DNA of 64,000 nt from the NCBI RefSeq assembly GCF_030160275.1, contig NZ_BSOA01000053.1:89247-153246 (forward strand), in the 5' to 3' direction. The notes below the pieces were generated by a model. That model ran no database searches, was not told where the DNA came from, and saw nothing but the letters and a program-made list of their open reading frames with translations. This DNA comes from Dyella flagellata (GTDB lineage: Bacteria > Pseudomonadota > Gammaproteobacteria > Xanthomonadales > Rhodanobacteraceae). Positions 47,372-58,800 of the stretch are shown here, one piece after another. Each line of letters begins with the position of its first letter. The stretch's first letter is position 1. A program made the translations under genes and the position numbers.

Positions 47372-48277
47372 CTAGCCTGGTTGAGGCCGATCGGTCTGGG
47401 GCCGGTGATACTCGGCCTCCTTGTGCACAAGCGCCTTCACGCTGCGCCGCACACGCGCCACCAGGCCCACCGTACGGGTAAACAGGTACTCGGGCAGGCT
47501 GATGTAGCCCTCCCGCAGCAGCCGGCGACGCATGATGCGACGGGCGCGATGGACCGCCATGAAGTCATCGCTGAGCCCATGCTGGCCGGGAGCACGTGCG
47601 TTCCAGATCGCCAGCACCTGATTGATCTTGGCGCAGCGATGACCGGAAAACCGGATCTGCGACCACAGCAGGTAGTCTTCCGAGAACCACACCTTTTCGT
47701 CGAAGCGGAACGGCAGGTCGCGACGCAGCGTCACCGAGGCGGTCGGAAGAGGATTGTGGAACAGCATTCGGAAGCGCCCGATGATCTGCGTCTGGATCGG
47801 TTCCTGCGGTGCTGGGATCGGTGTGCCGCGCTCGCGAACGACCATCTGATGCGCGATCAGCGCAATGCTAGGGTCCGCTTTCAGCGCCGCCATTTGCAAT
47901 TCCAGCTTGCGCGGCGCCCAGGTGTCATCGGCATCGAGGAAGGCGATGTAGGTCTGTGTGGCCTGTTCCCAGGCGATATTGCGCGCACGCGATGGGCCAC
48001 CGTTGTCCGCCAGCGCGATCACTTTGATCCAGCCCTCTTCGTAGGCTGCGGCGATTCGTTGCAAGGCGGCGAGGGATCCATCGCCGCTGCAGTCTTCCAC
48101 CAGCAGGACTTCGGCAGGGAGCAAAGTCTGATTTGCGATCGAGCCGACGGCCTCATCAATGGTTGCGGCACAGCGATAACAGGGAACCACTACGCTTACG
48201 GGAGCCCGCGTGGCGACGGTTTCATGGTGATGTCGTGTATCCGGTCCGATAGTTGCTGTCTTCATTTCATCATGCAT
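47372..48277 (-). CDS. Family 2 glycosyltransferase
   Basis: 301 aa. GT-A fold: SVVVPCYRCAATIDEAVGSI, DNGGPSRARN and the DxD-like FLDADDTW, then KLELQM.. and VWFSEDYLLW. Donor and acceptor sugars are unknown; it stands alone, so it may work on a surface glycan. The start at 48277 is chosen; another ATG lies at 48265. Confidence 0.88.
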   Translation of the reverse strand: MHDEMKTATIGPDTRHHHETVATRAPVSVVVPCYRCAATIDEAVGSIANQTLLPAEVLLVEDCSGDGSLAALQRIAAAYEEGWIKVIALADNGGPSRARNIAWEQATQTYIAFLDADDTWAPRKLELQMAALKADPSIALIAHQMVVRERGTPIPAPQEPIQTQIIGRFRMLFHNPLPTASVTLRRDLPFRFDEKVWFSEDYLLWSQIRFSGHRCAKINQVLAIWNARAPGQHGLSDDFMAVHRARRIMRRRLLREGYISLPEYLFTRTVGLVARVRRSVKALVHKEAEYHRPQTDRPQPG

Positions 48278-48669
48278 GGAATGGAATCCTGGGGTCTTGC
48301 CGTTTGCTCTCTTGAGGGCGGTTTCAATCTGCGCTTGCACGGCTGGCAGTGATACCTGGCACGTCCCCTGGTGCCCGTTCGAACAGATTAGTTTTTTATG
48401 GCAGTTTCAGTGATAGCGGAATGAAGAACACATCTACACGACGTGTTTTTCTTGCGCTGAAATCTCACTGAAATGCTGTGAAAGCTCGCGTGGGCAGGCA
48501 TTCGCACGCGCGCAATTGGACAGCCTTGATGCCATAGCAGCGTGACTACAGCATGCCGCGCTCACCAGGCGATCTTTTACGAATGAAACTGTGTGTCCGG
48601 GAAGCAGCCGTAAGACGCCGTGCTATCGATTGCGGTTTAATCTGCGCATCCTGGCAGCGGGTGTAAGCC
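48278..48669. other. Intergenic region, 392 bp
   Basis: No gene seen. An inverted repeat TTTCAGTGA (48406-48414) / TCACTGAAA (48466-48474) spans 69 bp, with ACACGACGTGTTTTT (48438-48452) between them looking like a weak terminator. Promoters for the flanking divergent genes (GT2 on minus, TSUP on plus) must lie here. Lower GC than neighbours. Confidence 0.5.
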
Positions 48670-49446
48670 GTGTCCTTGTTTCCACTACACGACCTGTTGG
48701 CTGTTGTGTGCGGATCGCTGGTTGGTTTTTCGCTGGCCTTGATCGGTGGTGGCGGCTCGATTCTCTCCATGCCAATGCTGCTCTATGTGGTGGGCGTGCA
48801 TGACCCACATCGGGCGATCGGCACCAGTGCACTGGCGGTCGCCGCCAATGCCTTTGCCAATCTGATCCCGCATGCCCGGGTCGGCCACGTGCGGTGGCGT
48901 GCGGCCTTCACCTTCGCCGCAACCGGGATGGTCGGCGCCTATATGGGTTCGAGCCTGGGCAAGCTGGTCGATGGCCGGCATTTGCTGGTGTTGTTTGCAC
49001 TGTTGATGCTGGCGATTGCCGCGCTGATGCTGCGCGGCCGACGGGAGCACGATGGCAAGGGTTATCCGCACCGCAACATGTTTTCTCGCCTGGGCGCGGC
49101 GGGATTCGGTGCGGGCGGATTGGCGGGATTTTTCGGTATTGGCGGCGGTTTCCTGATCGTGCCAGGCCTGGTGTTCGCCAGCGGCATGGCGATGATCGAG
49201 GCGATCGGCACTTCCTTGTTTTGTGTCGGCGCATTTGGCCTGACGGCTGCGCTCAACTACGCCGCAGCCGGTTGGGTAGCGTGGCCAATGGCATGGAAGT
49301 TCGTTGCCGGCGGTGTAGCAGGCGGCTGGCTGGGCTCATGGGCTGCCGAAAAATTGTCCGCCGTGCGGGGTGTGCTCAGCCTGCTTTTTGCTGCTGTGAT
49401 CACGGCGGTGGCCCTTTTTATGCTGGCAAAAAGCTTGCTTCCGTAG
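48670..49446 (+). CDS. TSUP (TauE/SafE) family transporter
   Basis: 258 aa, about eight hydrophobic segments in two repeated halves. The glycine-rich signatures FSLALIGGGGSILSMPMLLY and FGAGGLAGFFGIGGGFLIVPGL are the family pattern. Family members move sulfite, sulfonates or sulfur metabolites. The start is a GTG at 48670. Confidence 0.9.
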   Translation: MSLFPLHDLLAVVCGSLVGFSLALIGGGGSILSMPMLLYVVGVHDPHRAIGTSALAVAANAFANLIPHARVGHVRWRAAFTFAATGMVGAYMGSSLGKLVDGRHLLVLFALLMLAIAALMLRGRREHDGKGYPHRNMFSRLGAAGFGAGGLAGFFGIGGGFLIVPGLVFASGMAMIEAIGTSLFCVGAFGLTAALNYAAAGWVAWPMAWKFVAGGVAGGWLGSWAAEKLSAVRGVLSLLFAAVITAVALFMLAKSLLP

Positions 49447-49587
49447 GGGTTTTAGGCTTGCAGGTCCGTCCGAACGCATCTTTTTGGGCTTTTTTTGCCT
49501 TGGCTAGTTGGCGAGCGCACAAATTTCCCCTACATTTCGCTCGCCGAAAGGCATATTTCAACAATCCAAATAACGATGGGGTAGTCC

Positions 49588-49956
49588 ATGGCAAAGAAGG
49601 CAGCAAAAGGCAAGTCGGCGTCCAAGGCCGCCGCGGCTCCGAAGCCGATCAAAGACGCACTGAGCAAGTCCGGTCTGGTTGCGCATCTGGCGGAAACCAC
49701 GGGTCTTGCGTCCAAGGACGTGCGTGGCGTTCTGTCCGCGCTGGAAGGTGTGGTGCACGCGTCGGTGCATAAGAAGGGCGCCGGCATGTTCACCCTGCCT
49801 GGTCTGCTGAAGATCACCGCTGTCAATGTGCCGGCCAAGCCGCGGCGCAAGGGCATCAACCCCTTCACGAAGGAAGAGCAGTGGTTCGCCGCCAAGCCCG
49901 CCACCGTGAAGGTGAAGATCCGTCCGCTGAAGAAGCTCAAGGACGCGGCGCTCTGA
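49588..49956 (+). CDS. HU-like DNA-binding protein with Lys/Ala-rich N-terminus
   Basis: 122 aa. The N-terminus AKKAAKGKSASKAAAAPKP is histone-like, followed by an HU-type fold (LVAHLAETTGLASKDVRGVLSALEGVVHASVHKKGAGMFTLPGLLKITA) with a basic arm PAKPRRKGINPFTKEEQ. It probably compacts or bends DNA. An excellent intrinsic terminator follows. Distinct from ihfB at 22.0 kb. Confidence 0.88.
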   Translation: MAKKAAKGKSASKAAAAPKPIKDALSKSGLVAHLAETTGLASKDVRGVLSALEGVVHASVHKKGAGMFTLPGLLKITAVNVPAKPRRKGINPFTKEEQWFAAKPATVKVKIRPLKKLKDAAL

Positions 49957-50001
49957 TCCTCGCCTAAAGCCGTTGTGCCAAGCGGCGGCTGCAAGCAAAT
50001 G

Positions 50002-50040
50002 ACGGGATGCGTCACCGCAAGGTGGCGCATCCCGTTTTTT
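50002..50040 (+). terminator. Intrinsic terminator after the HU-like gene
   Basis: ACGGGATGCGTCACC / GGTGGCGCATCCCGT stem (one T-G wobble) closed by a GCAA tetraloop and followed by six T. Confidence 0.95.
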
Positions 50041-50204
50041 ATGGCACTCGCACCATCCACTTCCGTCCAAACCAGCAGCGTGTTATTACGCGCATGTCCT
50101 TGAGGGCATCGGATGTGCCTGCAAGGGACCAAGGGGGGACGTAAGGCGGCCGCGCAAGCCTAGCAGCGTGGTCTCGCTCACCGTTTCATTCATGGGAGAC
50201 GACA

Positions 50205-50951
50205 ATGGTGTTCAAGCGACTTTGTGCCGAGTTTTTCGGCACTTTCTGGTTGGTGCTCGGCGGTTGCGGTAGCGCGGTATTGGCGGCCGCCTTTCCGAAT
50301 CTGGGTATCGGTTTCGCCGGCGTGGCGCTGGCATTCGGACTTACCGTGGTCACCATGGCTTATGCCTGCGCGGGCATTTCCGGGGCGCACTTCAATCCCG
50401 CGGTCACGGTGGGCCTGTTCTTCGGCGGACGCTTCAGCGCCAAGGACGTTATTCCCTACATCCTTGCGCAGGTGATCGGCGCAATCGTCGCCGCCGCCGT
50501 GCTCTACGTGATTGCCAGCGGCAAGCCTGGGTTCGACGCCACGGCCAGCGGTTTCGCCTCCAATGGCTATGGCGAGCATTCGCCCGGCGGCTATTCGTTG
50601 CAGGCGTGCATCATGAGCGAGTTCGTGCTCACCGCCATGTTCCTGATCGTGATCCACGGTGCTACCGACCGCCGCGCACCGGCTGGCTTCGGCCCGCTGG
50701 CGATCGGCCTGGCGCTTACCGTGATCCACCTGATCAGCATCCCGGTCACCAATACTTCGGTGAATCCTGCGCGCAGCACCGGCGTGGCGGTGTTCCAGGG
50801 CACCTGGGCGTTGCAGCAGCTATGGATGTTCTGGGTGGTGCCGTTGCTTGGTGGCGCAGCGGGCGGCCTGATCTTCCGCTTCCTGCTGGGCGAAGACGTG
50901 GCCAGGCCCAGCCTGACCACGTCCGCGCAGCCGGGCGTGAGCAACGCCTGA
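50205..50951 (+). CDS. aqpZ: Aquaporin Z
   Basis: 248 aa with six transmembrane segments and the two NPA-box loops: [11 protein letters not shown] in the first half and [11 protein letters not shown] in the second. A water channel. The length is normal, with an 18-aa cytoplasmic tail. A GC-rich terminator follows. Confidence 0.96.
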   Translation: MVFKRLCAEFFGTFWLVLGGCGSAVLAAAFPNLGIGFAGVALAFGLTVVTMAYACAGISGAHFNPAVTVGLFFGGRFSAKDVIPYILAQVIGAIVAAAVLYVIASGKPGFDATASGFASNGYGEHSPGGYSLQACIMSEFVLTAMFLIVIHGATDRRAPAGFGPLAIGLALTVIHLISIPVTNTSVNPARSTGVAVFQGTWALQQLWMFWVVPLLGGAAGGLIFRFLLGEDVARPSLTTSAQPGVSNA

Positions 50952-50968
50952 GTTGGTTCGCCTGCACT

Positions 50969-51003
50969 CCCTCCCTTGCGTGTAGCAGGGGAGGGCTGCT
51001 TTT
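50969..51003 (+). terminator. Intrinsic terminator after aqpZ
   Basis: CCCTCCCTTGC / GCAGGGGAGGG stem (one wobble) with a GTGTA loop, then CTGCTTTTGG. 17 bp after the stop. Confidence 0.75.
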
Positions 51004-51055
51004 GGCCGCAAAACCCCCGCCAACCACCTTGCAATTGAACTCGCCAACCCCAACG

Positions 51056-52072
51056 ATGCAGGCGTCCCGACCCGAGGTTATTGCAGTGGCGCATGCGATC
51101 GTCGAACTGATTGCCGACTATGGCTTGCTGCTGATTTTCATCAATGTTTTGGTGGAGCAGGCCGGCTTGCCATTGCCGGCGGTGCCGGCCCTGGTCGTGG
51201 CCGGGGCGTTGTCGTCCACCGGCAAGTTGCCGCTGGTCGGGGTAGTGCTGGTGGCACTGCTGGCGTGCCTGATCAGCGATTTTGCCTGGTATGTGGCGGG
51301 CCGCCGTTATGGCGCGTCGGTGATGCGCACGCTTTGCCGCATTTCGCTTTCCCCCGATTCCTGCGTCAAGCAGTCGGAACTGCGCTTCCAGCGTTGGCGC
51401 GGCCAGATTCTGCTGATCGCCAAGTTCGTGCCGGGTCTTTCCACCATCGCGCCGCCACTGATGGGCGCGATGAGGTTGCGCCCGCAAGTGTTCATGTTGC
51501 TCGATGCGCTGGGTTCGCTGATCTGGATCGGGCTGATCGTCGGTCTGGGTTACGCATTTTCGCAGCAGATCGACCGCGTGCTGTTTGCGCTGGCCAGCGC
51601 CGGCACGGTGGCGGTGGAAGTGCTGTCGGCATTGCTGATCGCCTATGTCATCGTGAAATGGTGGCAACGCAAGCGGCTGCTGCTGGCCTTGCGACTGGCG
51701 CGCATCAGCGTGGATGACCTCCATCGCCTGATTGAAGACGGCAAGGCGCCGGTGGTAGTGGATGTGCGTTCGCAGGCCTCGCGCCTGGCCGACAGCCGCA
51801 TCATTCCCGGTTCGTTGATGGTTAATCTTGGCGGCATCGAGCAGGAACTCGTGCACGTGTCGATCGATCAGGAAGTGGTCATCTACTGCAGCTGCCCGAA
51901 CGAGGTTTCCGCGGCTACGGCGGCGAAGGGGCTGCTGATGATGGGATACCGCAAAGTGCGTCCGCTGCAAGGCGGGCTGGATGCATGGGCCGATGCCGGC
52001 TATGCCATCGAGCACCTGGCAGTGCAGCCGGTTGCGGTGCCGCAAGCGGTCATGTCCGGACACGCCCAGTGA
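51056..52072 (+). CDS. DedA-family membrane protein fused to a rhodanese domain
   Basis: 338 aa. The first about 215 aa are a DedA/SNARE-associated membrane domain (NVLVEQAGLPLPAVPALVVAG, AKFVPGLSTIAPPLMGAMRL), a family linked to lipid or small-molecule flipping. After WWQRKR, a cytoplasmic rhodanese domain follows (LIEDGKAPVVVDVRSQASRL.. VVIYCSCPNEVSAATAA) with the catalytic Cys in YCSCPN and the LQGGLDAW end. Such fusions occur, but their reaction is unknown. The ATG at 51056 follows the aqpZ terminator; the frame is open further upstream inside aqpZ but out of its coding frame. Confidence 0.9.
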   Translation: MQASRPEVIAVAHAIVELIADYGLLLIFINVLVEQAGLPLPAVPALVVAGALSSTGKLPLVGVVLVALLACLISDFAWYVAGRRYGASVMRTLCRISLSPDSCVKQSELRFQRWRGQILLIAKFVPGLSTIAPPLMGAMRLRPQVFMLLDALGSLIWIGLIVGLGYAFSQQIDRVLFALASAGTVAVEVLSALLIAYVIVKWWQRKRLLLALRLARISVDDLHRLIEDGKAPVVVDVRSQASRLADSRIIPGSLMVNLGGIEQELVHVSIDQEVVIYCSCPNEVSAATAAKGLLMMGYRKVRPLQGGLDAWADAGYAIEHLAVQPVAVPQAVMSGHAQ

Positions 52073-52074
52073 AG

Positions 52075-52141
52075 GTGGGCTGGGATGACAATCCCAGCAT
52101 CTGCGGACTGCCAATAAGCTGGGATTGTCATCCCAGCCTAC
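52075..52141. repeat. REP dimer 11
   Basis: Head-to-head REP dimer 2 bp after the DedA-rhodanese stop. The left tetranucleotide is GTGG, the right is CTAC, loops consensus. Confidence 0.95.
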
Positions 52142-52165
52142 ACACCGGCGGTTATGCAAAGAATC

Positions 52166-52198
52166 AGACCACCGATGGAGTCTGTCCATCGGTGGTCT
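52166..52198. terminator. Hairpin between convergent DedA-rhodanese and GlsB genes
   Basis: 13-bp perfect stem AGACCACCGATGG / CCATCGGTGGTCT with a 7-nt loop. No U-run on either side, so probably a bidirectional stem that stabilises both 3' ends. Confidence 0.6.
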
Positions 52199-52212
52199 AG
52201 TGTTGCCTCAGG

Positions 52213-52461
52213 TCAGGCCCGTTTTACCAAGCGGATAAGGAACAGCAGTACCACTGCACCAAGGGTCGCGGTGATGATGGACATGATCCATCCACCACCG
52301 AGGTGGATGCCAAGCACCCCCGTCAACCAACCACCTATGAAGGCGCCGGCAATGCCGACGATGATATCGACCAGCAAACCGAAGCCGCTGCCTTTGACGA
52401 ACTGACCGGCCAGCCAGCCGGCGATGGCGCCGATGATCAGCCACGCGAGAATGCCATGCAT
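52213..52461 (-). CDS. GlsB/YeaQ/YmgE family membrane protein
   Basis: 82 aa, a small hydrophobic protein with two to three transmembrane helices and the glycine-rich pattern of the transglycosylase-associated family (LIIGAIAGWLAGQFVKGSGFGLLVDIIVGIAGAFIGGWL). Family members respond to envelope or stress conditions; function unknown. The start at 52461 gives MHGILAWLI. Confidence 0.9.
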   Translation of the reverse strand: MHGILAWLIIGAIAGWLAGQFVKGSGFGLLVDIIVGIAGAFIGGWLTGVLGIHLGGGWIMSIITATLGAVVLLFLIRLVKRA

Positions 52462-52882
52462 GTAAAAACCCCCAAGATTGAACGATGTCATCGAGTCATG
52501 ACGGGCGGACTGTATCAGCTCGCTGGGACGAAGGAATTCAGAAAATTCCTAGAACGAAGGGCGGCCCGTAGGCTGGGATGACAATCCCAGCTTCGCGATG
52601 CACATCCTCGGCAATGCTGGGATTGCCATCCCAGCCTATGATCTAACGCTTGCGTACCCGAATTTCACGTACCGGCAGCTACTTTTTAAACGCAGCGCAC
52701 TGTGACGCATGCCCGCTGGCGTGCGAAGAACGCCAGAGCATCGGCATGCTCCGGCGGCAGGCGGCTGCCGAGCCGGACCCGGAGCGATGTTCAGGACCGA
52801 CCAATCCGTTCTTTTACAGGCAGCACTCCACACTCATTCGGCTACGCACTACGCCGTATCGCTGGCAGCAGCCGAGGAATCG
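52462..52882. other. Intergenic region holding REP dimer 12 and NdvB leader
   Basis: 421 bp with no secure gene. REP dimer 12 occupies 52568-52639. The rest (52640-52882) keeps the ndvB frame open (ATGs at 52709 and 52787), but its residues lack family similarity, and 52883 has the better ribosome-binding site. The bases near 52690-52760 contain short inverted stretches (GGCGTGCGAAGAACGCC). Confidence 0.5.
52568..52639. repeat. REP dimer 12
   Basis: Head-to-head REP dimer with GTAG left end and CTAT right end; loops GACA on the left and TTGCC on the right; 24-nt spacer. It lies 107 bp upstream of the GlsB gene's start and 243 bp before ndvB, the only copy not directly behind a stop codon. 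Confidence 0.93.
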
Positions 52883-55800
52883 ATGGAGCCCGCGCTACGC
52901 GCGGAGCTGTTCAGCGCCGAGCAGATGGAGCAGCACGGCATGGCGCTGGCCAGGCAGCACAAGCTCAGCCCGCGCTCGTCGTCGGACCGCTTGCTTGAGC
53001 GCCTGGATGAAAATGCGGACTTGCTGTTGCAGGCCTGCGAAGCGCTGACCGCAGCGGCCAAGAGCAACCGGCGCATCTCGCCGGCCGCCGAATGGCTGCT
53101 GGACAACTACTACCTGATCGAAGACCAGATCCGCATTGCGCGCAAGCATCTGCCACGGCGTTACAACCGCGAGCTGCCGTGCCTGGTGCAGGAAGGCGAA
53201 GGGAGCGGCTTGCCGCGCGTGTATGTGCTGGCGCTGGAAACCATCTCGCACGGCGACGGCCGCGTGGACGACGAAAGCCTGGGCCGCTTCATTTCCGCCT
53301 ACCAGCGCGTGCAGCCGCTGAAACTGGGCGAGTTGTGGGCCATTCCGATCATGCTGCGTCTGGCGCTGATCGAAAACCTGCGCCGCGCCGCTGTACGGGT
53401 ACTGTCGGATTGGCACTATCGCGAGCAGGCCGGTAAATGGGCCGACTTGCTCACCGAGATCGCCGAGCGCGATCCCAAGAGCGTGGTGATCGGCGTCGCC
53501 GACATGGCGCGTTCGGATCCGCCGATGACCAGCGCCTTCGTGGCGGAACTCGCACGCCGCCTGCAAGGGCAGAGCACGGTGCTGGCGATGCCGCTGACCT
53601 GGGTCGAACAGCGCCTGGCCGAAAGCGGCTCCAACACCGAGCACCAATTGCAGCTCGAAGCGCAGGAACAGGCGGCCAACCAGGTTTCCGTCGGCAACAG
53701 CATCGGCAGCCTGCGCCATCTGTCGGCGATCGACTGGCATGCATTCGTCGAGCGCCTGAGCATCGTCGAGCAGACGCTGCAGCAGGACCCGGCCGGCGTC
53801 TATCCGAACATGGATTTCGCCACCCGCGACCACTACCGCCATGTGATCGAGCGGCTGGCGCGCGCCAGCCAGCTTGGCGAAGGGGAAGTGGCGCATGAGG
53901 CTATCGAGCTTGCGCGTGCCTGGGCGGCGGAGCATGCACCTGAAGCTATCCAGGCCCACGCCGGTTATTACCTGATCGATGAGGGCTTGCCGGCGCTGGA
54001 GCAAAAGGCCGGTTATCGCTATCACGCCTGGATGAACCTGCGGCGCGGGCTGTTGCGCCGGCCGTTGGCATGGTACGCGGGGCTGATCGTGCTGCTCACC
54101 TTGGCGTTCGCCGCGCCGATCGTATACGCCGCTGGCACCAACCGCTATGGGAGCTGGGCTTTGGTACTGATCGCCATCCCGGCCTTGCTTGCCACCAGCC
54201 AGTTTGCGCTGGGGCTGGTGAACTGGCTGGTTACGCTGACGACTTCGCCTGGCATGTTGCCGCGCATGGACTATTCGCGCGGTGTGCCGCCTTCGTCGCG
54301 CACGCTGGTGGTGGTGCCTGCCATGCTGGGCGACAGCCAGGACGTGGAAGACATGGTCGAGGCCTTGGAAGTGCATTTCCTCGCCAACCGCGATCAGAAC
54401 ATTCATTTTGCCTTGCTCAGCGATTTCAAGGACGCGGACGAGGAGCGATTGGAACACGACCAGGCCATCCTGCGCCTGGCCCGCCAGTATCTGGAGGCGT
54501 TGAACGCCAAGTACGCGCCCGGCTCAGGCGACCGCTTCTATCTGCTGCACCGGCCGCGACGCTACAACCACGCCGACAAGTTGTGGATGAGCTACGAGCG
54601 CAAGCGGGGCAAGCTTACCGACCTCAACAATCTGTTGCGCGCAGGTGATACCAGCCCCTTCATGCTCACGGTCGGGCCGATCGAAGTGTTGCGTGGCATC
54701 CGCTACGTGGTGACACTCGATGCCGATACGCAACTGCCGCGCGACGCTGCGCAAGCGTTTGCAGGCGTGATGGCACACCCGCTCAACCGTCCCTTCTACG
54801 ACGCGTCGAAAGGACGCATGCTGCGCGGCCACGGCATCCTGCAGCCGCGACTTGGCATCAGCCTGCCCAGCAGCGGACGCTCGCGCTTCGCCATGTTGTT
54901 CGGCAGCGAAGTGGGTATCGATCCCTATACCCGCATGGTTTCGGATGTTTATCAGGATCTGTTCGGCGAAGGTTCGTTCATCGGCAAAGGCGTGTATGAC
55001 GTGGACGCTATCACGCAGTCGTTGGATGGCCGCTTTCCCGACAACACCATCCTGAGCCATGACCTGATTGAAGGTTGCTACGCGCGGTCGGGGTTGCTCA
55101 GCGACGTGCCGCTGTACGAGGAGTACCCGTCCAGCTATGTCGGCGACTATCAGCGCCGCCACCGCTGGGTTCGCGGTGACTGGCAATTGCTGCCATGGGT
55201 GTTGCCGCGCGTACCGAACGCGCGGGGCGAATGGGTGAAGAACACGCTGGGCGGCCTGTCGCGCTGGAAGATCTTCGACAACCTGAGGCGCAGCCTGGTG
55301 GCGCCATCGTTCCTGGCCTTGTTCCTGATCGCCTGGGGCTGCTTGAACCAGCCGATCATCTGGACAGTGGCTGTATTGGCCTTGCTGTTCACCTTGCCGC
55401 TGTTGTCGTCGCTGCTGGCGATCGCGCAGAAACAGGAAGACATTACGCTGACCTCGCACCTGAAGTCGGCGATAACGCCGGCCGGCCAACATCTCGCGCG
55501 TGCCCTGTTTAACCTGCTCAGCTTGCCGCACGAAGCGTATTACAGCCTCGATGCCATCCTGCGCACGCTGTGGCGCATGGCAGTGAGCCGGCGAAACCTG
55601 CTGCAATGGCGCACTTCGCGCGACGTGGCGCAGGAAGGAATGCGCTCGATCGCGTATACCTACCGCGTGATGTGGATCAACCCCGTGCTGGCCGTGCTGA
55701 CTATCATCGCGGTGTGGTCGCGGCAGCCCCTCGCGCTGGCTCCTGCAGTGCCGGTGCTGCTGTTGTGGTTGATCGGGCCTGCCGTGGTGCAGTGGTCGAG

Positions 55801-58800
55801 CGGGCAACGCAAAGAAGCGGCCTTTGCCCCGTCGCGGCGGGAGATGCGTTTCCTGCGCGCGTTGTCGCGCCGCACCTGGGCCTTCTTCGAAACCTATGTA
55901 GGGGCAGAGGACAATTGGCTACCACCTGACAACGTGCAGGAAGTACCCGCCCACGTAGTGGCGCATCGCACCTCGCCCACCAACATCGGCTTGTCCTTGC
56001 TGTCCTGTCTCGCCGCCTACGATTTCGGCTTCATCAGCGCTGCGCGCTTGCTCGACCGCGTTGCCAAGACCTCGCAGACCTTGCAAGGCATGTCGCGCTA
56101 TCGCGGACATCTCTACAACTGGTACGACACTGTCACGCTGCAGCCGTTGGCGCCGAACTATGTTTCCTCGGTGGACAGCGGCAATCTCGCCGCGCATCTG
56201 CTGGTGTTGCGACCCGGCTTGCTTGCGTTGTTGGACGAGCCGCTGTTCCATCCGCGCCTGCTGGAAGGCCTGCGCGATACGCTCACGCTGCTGCGCGATG
56301 CGTTGCCGGAAGGCCATTCCAATGCCGCCATCGCCAGCCTGCGCCAGTTGTTGCGCGAAAATGTTCGGCAACCGCCGGCAACGCTCGATCGCGTGATGAT
56401 CCATCTGGTGGACCTGCAGATGCGCATCGGCAATCTTGATGCCCTCGTGCCCCACGATGAAAGTTCTGAAGCGCACTTTTGGTTCCAGCGCCTGTGCGAG
56501 CAGCTTGCCGATGTGCGCCATGAGGTGGATCTGGCCTCGGCATGGACGGCTCACCTGGCCGAGCAGGAGGGCATTCCCAGCTTGCGGCAGGTGCTGATCG
56601 CGGCCGGCACCAACAACGACAGCGATCCGTTCGGTCCCAAGGCCCGCCGCGATGAAATCCTGCGCCTGGCTTCGAACATCTCGGAACTGGCCGTCATGGA
56701 TTTCCGTTTCCTGTTCGACCCGCGCAAGAAGCTGCTGTCGATCGGCTACAACGTCGACGAGCGCCGGCTGGATGCAAGCTGCTACGACCTGCTGGCTTCG
56801 GAAGCGCGCCTGGCGAGCTATCTCGCCATCGCGCAAGGGCAACTGCCGCAGGACAGCTGGTTTGCGCTGGGTCGCCTGTTGACCACCGCCGGCGGCAAGC
56901 CGGTGCTGCTGTCGTGGTCGGGCTCGATGTTCGAATACCTGATGCCGATGCTGGTGATGCCCAGCTATCAGGGCACGCTGCTGGACCAGACCTGCCGCGC
57001 CGCGGTACGGCGTCAGATCGAATACGGCCGCCAGACCGGCGTGCCATGGGGCGTTTCCGAATCCGGCTACAACACCGTCGACGTGCATCTGAATTACCAG
57101 TACCGCGCCTTCGGCGTACCCGGTCTAGGGCTCAAGCGCGGTCTGGGCGAGGACGTGGTGATCGCGCCCTATGCATGTGTCATGGCCTTGATGGTGGCGC
57201 CGGTCGAGGCCTATGCCAACCTCGATCGGCTTGCGGCCGAAGGCAGGCGAGGGCGCTTTGGTTTCTATGAAGCGGTCGACTATACGCCGGCACGCGTGCC
57301 GCATGGACAGAACGCGGTGACGGTGTCCTCGTTCATGGCCCACCACCAGGGCATGAGCCTGCTGTCGCTGGCCTACCTGCTGCTGAACCAGCCGATGCAA
57401 AAACGCTTCGACAACGATCCACAGTTCCGCGCCATTGCCTTGCTGTTGCAGGAGCGCGTGCCGAAGAACGCCACCGAATACCTGCAGAGCATCAGCTTCG
57501 AATCGCTGCAGGCCGGGATCGCCACGGCCGACAATCCGCTGCGCGTGTTCAGCGATCCGGACATGCCGCGGCCGGCGGTGCAATTGCTGTCCAACGGCCG
57601 CTATCACGTGATGATGAGCAGTGCCGGCGGCGGCTACAGCCGTTGCCGCGACCTGGCCGTGCACCGCTGGCACGAGGATTATACGCGCGACAACTGGGGT
57701 CAGTTCTGCTATTTGCGCGACGTGGAAACAGGTGAGTTCTGGTCCACCACCTATCAGCCCACGCTGGCCAGGCCCGATCACTACGAAGCCATCTTCTCCG
57801 ACGCGCGAGCGGAGTTTCGCATACGCAAGCATCACTACGACGCGCATACCGAGATCGTCGTATCGCCGGAGGACGACATCGAGTTGCGCCGCGTGCGCCT
57901 GACCAATCGCGGCCGGCGTCCGCGCACTATCGAGATCACCACGTTTGCGGAACTGGTGATCGCGCCACCGATGGCCGATGCTTCACATCCGGCCTTCAGC
58001 AACCTGTTCGTGCAGACCGAATGGGTGGCGGCCACGCAAGCCCTGCTGGGCACGCGCCGCCCACGCGCCAACGATGAACGAGTACCGTGGATGTGTCACC
58101 TGATCGCGGTCCACGATGCGGCAGTGGATGAGATTTCCTACGAGACGGATCGCGCGAAATTCATCGGACGCGGCCGCAGCATGGCCAAGCCGTTGGCGCT
58201 GAGCAAGCTGGCGTCGCATGCCCAACTTTCCAACACGGTGGGCTCGGTGCTCGATCCAATCGTGGCCATCCGTGTACGCATCACACTACCGCCGGAAGCA
58301 TCGGCCACCGTCGATGTTGTCACCGGTGTGGCTGAGCAGCGCGACAGCTGCCTGCACTTGGCCGAGAAGTACCGTGACCGCCATCTGGCCGATCGCGTGT
58401 TCGACCTAGCCTGGACGCATAGCCAGGTGCTGTTGCAGCAACTCAACGCCACCCATGTGGACGCACGGCTGTATGAGCGCATGGCGGCATCCATTCTTTA
58501 CGCCAACACACTGATGCGGGCCGAAACGAGCGTGCTGCAGGCCAATCGCCGTGGGCAGTCGGGCCTGTGGGGGCAGGCGATTTCAGGCGACTTGCCGATC
58601 GTGCTATTGCGCATCGGCGACATCGCCAACATCGAGCTGGTGCGGCAGCTCGTGCAAGCGCACGCGTATTGGCGCATGAAAGGGCTGGCGGTGGACCTGG
58701 TGATCTGGAACGAGGACCAGGCCGGCTACCGGCAGGAATTGCAGGACTTGATCCTCGGCCTGATCGCTTCGAGCACGGAAGCGAACCTGATCGACCGCCC

